Assembly: GCA_021772215.1 (NCBI GenBank) | Contig: JAJFMK010000185.1 | Coordinates: 1 to 8,819, forward strand | DNA: 8,819 nt | Source: Chlamydiota bacterium | Lineage (GTDB): Bacteria > Chlamydiota > Chlamydiia > Chlamydiales > JAJFMK01 | Direction: 5' to 3' | Shown: in pieces, positions 6,872 to 8,819 of the stretch | How the letters are laid out: every line of letters begins with the position of its first letter | How positions within the stretch are numbered: position 1 is the first letter of the stretch | Notes under the pieces: model-generated | Seen by the model: the letters and a program-made list of their open reading frames with translations, nothing else | Told to the model about the DNA's origin: nothing | Database searches by the model: none | Translations under genes and position numbers: made by a program

Positions 6872-7650
6872 TTTCTCACTTCCTTCTTCAAGAAATTTCT
6901 TCGTTTTTTACAAGCTTCCCAGGTGCGCCCGATCTCTTGGGCAACCCTACTATAATCAGGTCTTCCATCTGGGAATTGATTTTCTCTTCTTTCTATTGCT
7001 TCCAAAAGCTTTTTTTCCTCAATCCTAGTCCATCGATGAAATTTTACATAAGTAGCTACTCTCTTTACACCAGGAGAACCTCTTTGATCTCTCGTTGTTT
7101 GCAACTCTTGGACATCTGTAAGGTAGTAGTGTGTTAGACAATCGAGCGGTGAGCGACCCTCCATCTCCTCAGAGATGGCCTCCCAGCTCTCTTGAAATTG
7201 TGAAACCAAAGAAATCAGTTTTTCCGTCTCTTCATGCTTCCAGCAAGACAAAAGATCTGCTCTTTTAAGTTCAGAGTATTTTTTAGATAGAAACTGCCTT
7301 ACCTCGACAAGCTCTGCAGAAGTCAGCTTTTCTTGATAGTTCTTCTGCAACCTCTCCACCAGAGCCTTCCAGTGAACTGTTTTTTTAGAACGCCGGTAGA
7401 TCCTTGTCAACTTCAAAAACTTCCAATGATCTACTAGAGTCCACTTCTTTTTGTCATCGCTAGAAAGCGAGTTCGTTCGCAACTGAACCATCTCCTCACA
7501 GAGCAGTTCGCTACCCAAAACAGAGTCATCCGGTAAACCAACATGGACCACAGTCGCTTCTGCTTGTGGTGAGGATTGTTCTGTATGCGCTGGACCCTCA
7601 CCGGATTTATTAATAAGCAAAGAAGCTGCGCCCAAGGAACGAATTGCCAC
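6868..7650 (-). CDS. Protein with three tandem Myb/SANT-like repeats
   Basis: A 260-residue protein without a recognised bacterial counterpart. After a polar, probably disordered stretch (1-65) come three helical repeats with the aromatic spacing of Myb/SANT domains. Repeat 1 is at about 67-128 (Trp70, Trp76, Trp94). Repeat 2, at about 133-180, has Trp137, 18 residues, Trp156, 18 residues, Tyr175, with GRSPLDC in the third helix. Repeat 3, at about 204-250, has Trp207, Tyr233 and Trp244 with a longer first loop and a basic end (KKRRNFLKK). Such domains bind DNA or histone tails in eukaryotes and are rare in bacteria. I chose GTG at 7650 because GGAGG (7661-7657) sits 6 bases upstream. A GTG at 7668 would add 6 residues, but it lies at or before the likely transcription start. 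It is the first gene of an operon with purM (4-base overlap). Function is unknown: a DNA-binding regulator or a host-nucleus effector are both possible. No membrane segment or classical signal peptide is seen. Confidence 0.8.
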   Translation of the reverse strand: MAIRSLGAASLLINKSGEGPAHTEQSSPQAEATVVHVGLPDDSVLGSELLCEEMVQLRTNSLSSDDKKKWTLVDHWKFLKLTRIYRRSKKTVHWKALVERLQKNYQEKLTSAELVEVRQFLSKKYSELKRADLLSCWKHEETEKLISLVSQFQESWEAISEEMEGRSPLDCLTHYYLTDVQELQTTRDQRGSPGVKRVATYVKFHRWTRIEEKKLLEAIERRENQFPDGRPDYSRVAQEIGRTWEACKKRRNFLKKEVRK

Positions 7651-7672
7651 AAAAGACCTCCATAGCACAGAA

Positions 7673-7701
7673 ACTATAAGGTCTCTTTTCTGAAGTTACA
7701 A
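7673..7701 (-). promoter_or_regulatory. Candidate promoter of the Myb/SANT-purM operon
   Basis: On the minus strand TTGTAA (7701-7696) and TATAGT (7678-7673) are 17 bases apart, matching the sigma-70 consensus at 4 of 6 and 5 of 6 positions. Transcription would begin near 7666, which leaves the ribosome binding site at 7661-7657 and the GTG at 7650 inside a short leader and argues against the GTG at 7668 as start. Confidence 0.5.
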
Positions 7702-7762
7702 GCCAAACCTCTCCATCGTTGACAACTCTAGAAGAGTATCGTACGGGGTCATCTTTTTTGAA

Positions 7763-7792
7763 TTTACTTTGATAGATAATCTGTTTTAAAAT
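7763..7792 (+). promoter_or_regulatory. Candidate promoter of gene A
   Basis: TTTACT (7763-7768) and TAAAAT (7787-7792) are separated by 18 bases in an A/T-rich stretch, matching the sigma-70 consensus at 4 of 6 and 5 of 6 positions. The leader would be only about 10-15 bases and would begin just before the GGAGG ribosome binding site. The region 7669-7812 is thus a divergent control region shared with the Myb/SANT-purM operon. Confidence 0.4.
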
Positions 7793-7812
7793 GGTGATGT
7801 TTGGAGGTAAGA

Positions 7813-8214
7813 ATGAGTTATAATTGCGGGGTCGGCTCTTCTAGGGGCGTAGGTCCCGCAAAAGACACCGAACCTACCACGACTGGTGGGCAAAAAAAGA
7901 GCGAAACAGACGCAAAAATAGATGACTTATACAACAAAGTTATGGCCCTATTGAAGAAAGAGCCACAGAACATTCATAGCGATTTCCAAAACATAATGTC
8001 AATTGGATCTCAAATAGCTAACCTAAAAGCAAGTGGGGTTGAGGACGCGCGTTTAACAGCAATTGAGGAAGCTCTTGACCGTTTCGCAAATATATACGCT
8101 GATTCACTCCGGACAGTTAGACTTTCAACACTCAATGCATTAGGGTCAGCTCTAAAGGACAACGGGGATTCTTCGTCTGATTCCACAAAAAATCCTGAAA
8201 GCGAAGGCACTTAG
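7813..8214 (+). CDS. Unrecognised small protein A (duplicated family, possible secreted protein)
   Basis: A 133-residue protein of no family known to me. The ATG is chosen because GGAGG at 7803-7807 lies 5 bases upstream; a TTG at 7801 overlaps that site and is not a credible start. The first 33 residues are Gly/Ser/Thr/Pro-rich and look disordered (RGVGPAKDTEPTTTGG). Residues 34-115 look mostly helical, with DDLYNKVMALLKK and FANIYADSLRTVRLSTLNAL as amphipathic stretches. The tail is Ser/Asp/Glu-rich. There is no signal peptide or membrane helix. Most of the gene is repeated with about 95% identity at the right edge of the window, with gene B between the copies in opposite orientation. The layout of a short polar N-terminus and a helical body is common among type III secretion substrates, but nothing in the sequence proves secretion. 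Confidence 0.75.
   Translation: MSYNCGVGSSRGVGPAKDTEPTTTGGQKKSETDAKIDDLYNKVMALLKKEPQNIHSDFQNIMSIGSQIANLKASGVEDARLTAIEEALDRFANIYADSLRTVRLSTLNALGSALKDNGDSSSDSTKNPESEGT
7958..8179 (+). repeat. Direct repeat, copy 1 (inside gene A)
   Basis: Matches 8622-8819 in the same orientation. Over 198 aligned bases I count 10 mismatches (about 95% identity). Copy 1 has 24 extra bases (8044-8067) bounded by TTGAG on each side (8039-8043 and 8063-8067). The last 79 bases are identical in both copies. Weaker matches (CGCAAAAA at 7911-7918 and CTTATACA at 7926-7933) extend the similarity upstream with gaps. Confidence 0.95.
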
Positions 8215-8259
8215 AAAGCAGCTCACACGAATTGATCATTGGCTCATTTTGAAGCGTCT

Positions 8260-8544
8260 CTAATCAGGACTATCGAGCCATTCATCAATTTTGCTCTTTG
8301 ACGACTCCTTCTTTTCCTTCACCCCATCCTTATCTTCGCCATGTTCATCCAAGAGCAACCGAAGATCCTCTCGCATTTGCTGTACTTTTTGAGTGCTTTT
8401 TTTAACATCCTCAATCGCTTTCTTATAAATTTTCAACAGCTTTTCTTTGCGCTTTTCCTGCTTTTGAGTTTCTGCTGAGGGTGGCTTGGGTTTTAACGGG
8501 TCAGGCTTCCTATTGGAATCCGCTCCGCCTACACTGTTACTCAT
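8260..8544 (-). CDS. Unrecognised small lysine-rich coiled-coil protein B
   Basis: A 94-residue, very hydrophilic protein. The start is supported by AGGAG on the minus strand 7-8 bases before the ATG (near 8556-8552). Residues 1-27 are Pro/Ser/Lys-rich and probably disordered (SNRKPDPLKPKPPSAETQ). Residues 28-67 form a likely coiled coil (EKRKEKLLKIYKKAIEDVKK, then QQMREDLRLLLDEH). The tail is highly charged and ends KSKIDEWLDSPD. It has no cysteine, no membrane segment and no signal peptide. It lies between gene A (convergent, 45 bases between stops) and the partial copy A' (divergent, with under 60 bases between them). I do not recognise the family. A secreted effector or a small structural protein are guesses only. 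Confidence 0.7.
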   Translation of the reverse strand: MSNSVGGADSNRKPDPLKPKPPSAETQKQEKRKEKLLKIYKKAIEDVKKSTQKVQQMREDLRLLLDEHGEDKDGVKEKKESSKSKIDEWLDSPD

Positions 8545-8593
8545 TCTTATACTCCTATTCTGCTTGTGTGCCCTTAGAGAGTTGTGTCTTAGT

Positions 8594-8819
8594 TTGTGCG
8601 CAAAAACTTATACACAACCGGAAGAGCCACAGAACATTCATAGCGATTTCCAAAACATCATGTCAATTGGATCTCAGATAAATAATCTAAAAACGAGTGG
8701 AGTTGAGGAAGATCTTGACCGTTTCGCAAATATATACGCCGATTCACTCCGGACAGTTAGACTTTCAACACTCAATGCATTAGGGTCAGCTCTAAAGGAC
8801 AACGGGGATTCTTCGTCTG
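8594..8819 (+). CDS. Partial second copy of protein A (A'), 5' end rearranged, 3' end outside the window
   Basis: The gene A frame is kept open from here to the right edge and encodes a close paralogue (EEPQNIHSDFQNIMSIGSQI onwards). Eight residues are missing relative to A because of a 24-base in-frame deletion, and there are three amino-acid changes (Ala to Asn, Ala to Thr, Ala to Asp). Upstream of 8599 it no longer resembles A: the ATG, ribosome binding site and disordered N-terminus of A are absent. The frame stays open further left, so the start is uncertain. TTG at 8594 or 8582 are the nearest candidates, and neither has a good ribosome binding site. It may be a chimeric but functional gene or a 5'-truncated pseudogene. 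Most substitutions (5 of 8 changed codons) are silent, which suggests that it was under selection for some time or was recently copied. Confidence 0.5.
   Translation, partial: MCAKTYTQPEEPQNIHSDFQNIMSIGSQINNLKTSGVEEDLDRFANIYADSLRTVRLSTLNALGSALKDNGDSSS
8622..8819 (+). repeat. Direct repeat, copy 2 (at the right window edge)
   Basis: Second copy of 7958-8179, 664 bases downstream at its left end. The ten mismatches all fall before 8741, and 8741-8819 is identical to copy 1. The repeat is cut by the window edge, so its true right end is unknown. Confidence 0.95.

Noticed and set aside
7651..7668. GTG at 7668 as start of the Myb/SANT protein
   Set aside because: The ribosome binding site GGAGG lies within this stretch and fits the GTG at 7650; the predicted transcription start is near 7666.
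7801..7812. TTG at 7801 as an upstream start for gene A
   Set aside because: It overlaps the GGAGG ribosome binding site that serves the ATG at 7813.
8010..8210. Minus-strand frame opposite gene A
   Set aside because: Gene A has a good ribosome binding site, and differences between its copies are mostly silent in the A frame, so the opposite strand is not the coding one.
8481..8681. A + strand frame of 66 codons across the gene B start and the A' 5' region
   Set aside because: It is out of frame with the conserved A' sequence, runs antisense to gene B, and has no ribosome binding site.

Overview
The window looks like a chromosome segment of a member of the Chlamydiae, most likely an environmental, amoeba-associated lineage (Waddlia, Criblamydia or Estrella type) rather than Chlamydia itself. 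This rests mainly on my recollection of chlamydial protein L13, which shares EGKTLGR, EVAKILRGKHK and AVKGMMPKTKLGRRQ. A purM gene and a eukaryote-like Myb/SANT protein would be unexpected in Chlamydia proper. The genus is inference.

Left half (1-5414), housekeeping. A truncated gene enters from the left edge on the + strand and overlaps the 3' end of pheT tail to tail. On the minus strand, in order of transcription, come rplM, rpsI, a strong rho-independent terminator, then pheT. Left-to-right on the map this reads pheT, rpsI, rplM. A promoter can be seen upstream of rplM. Next is a small four-helix membrane protein of the HemJ/UPF0093 family (minus strand), divergent from miaB (+ strand), a radical-SAM tRNA methylthiotransferase.

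Middle (5418-7812), accessory. A small unrecognised minus-strand gene converges on miaB. It appears to carry a -1 frameshift near its 5' end: the start with a good ribosome binding site leads into a stop after 11 codons, and the long frame continues one base out of phase. Upstream of it is a two-gene minus-strand operon. First is a 260-residue protein with three Myb/SANT-like repeats, a fold typical of eukaryotic DNA- or chromatin-binding proteins. It overlaps purM by 4 bases (ATGA). PurM has all its family motifs but an unusual hydrophobic N-terminal extension.

Right end (7813-8819), a cluster of small lineage-specific genes. Gene A (+, 133 aa) and a 5'-rearranged second copy A' (+, running off the right edge) flank a lysine-rich coiled-coil gene B (minus, 94 aa). 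The A and A' bodies are about 95% identical in DNA over 198 aligned bases. They differ by a clean 24-base in-frame deletion between TTGAG repeats, which points to recent duplication. None of these three is recognisable by family. Their layout (short disordered Ser/Thr/Gly/Pro-rich N-terminus followed by helices) would fit secreted chlamydial proteins, but that is only a hypothesis.

No tRNA, rRNA, CRISPR array or insertion sequence was seen, and no gap without a gene exceeds 300 bases. The most interesting parts are the Myb/SANT-purM operon and the A/B/A' duplication.
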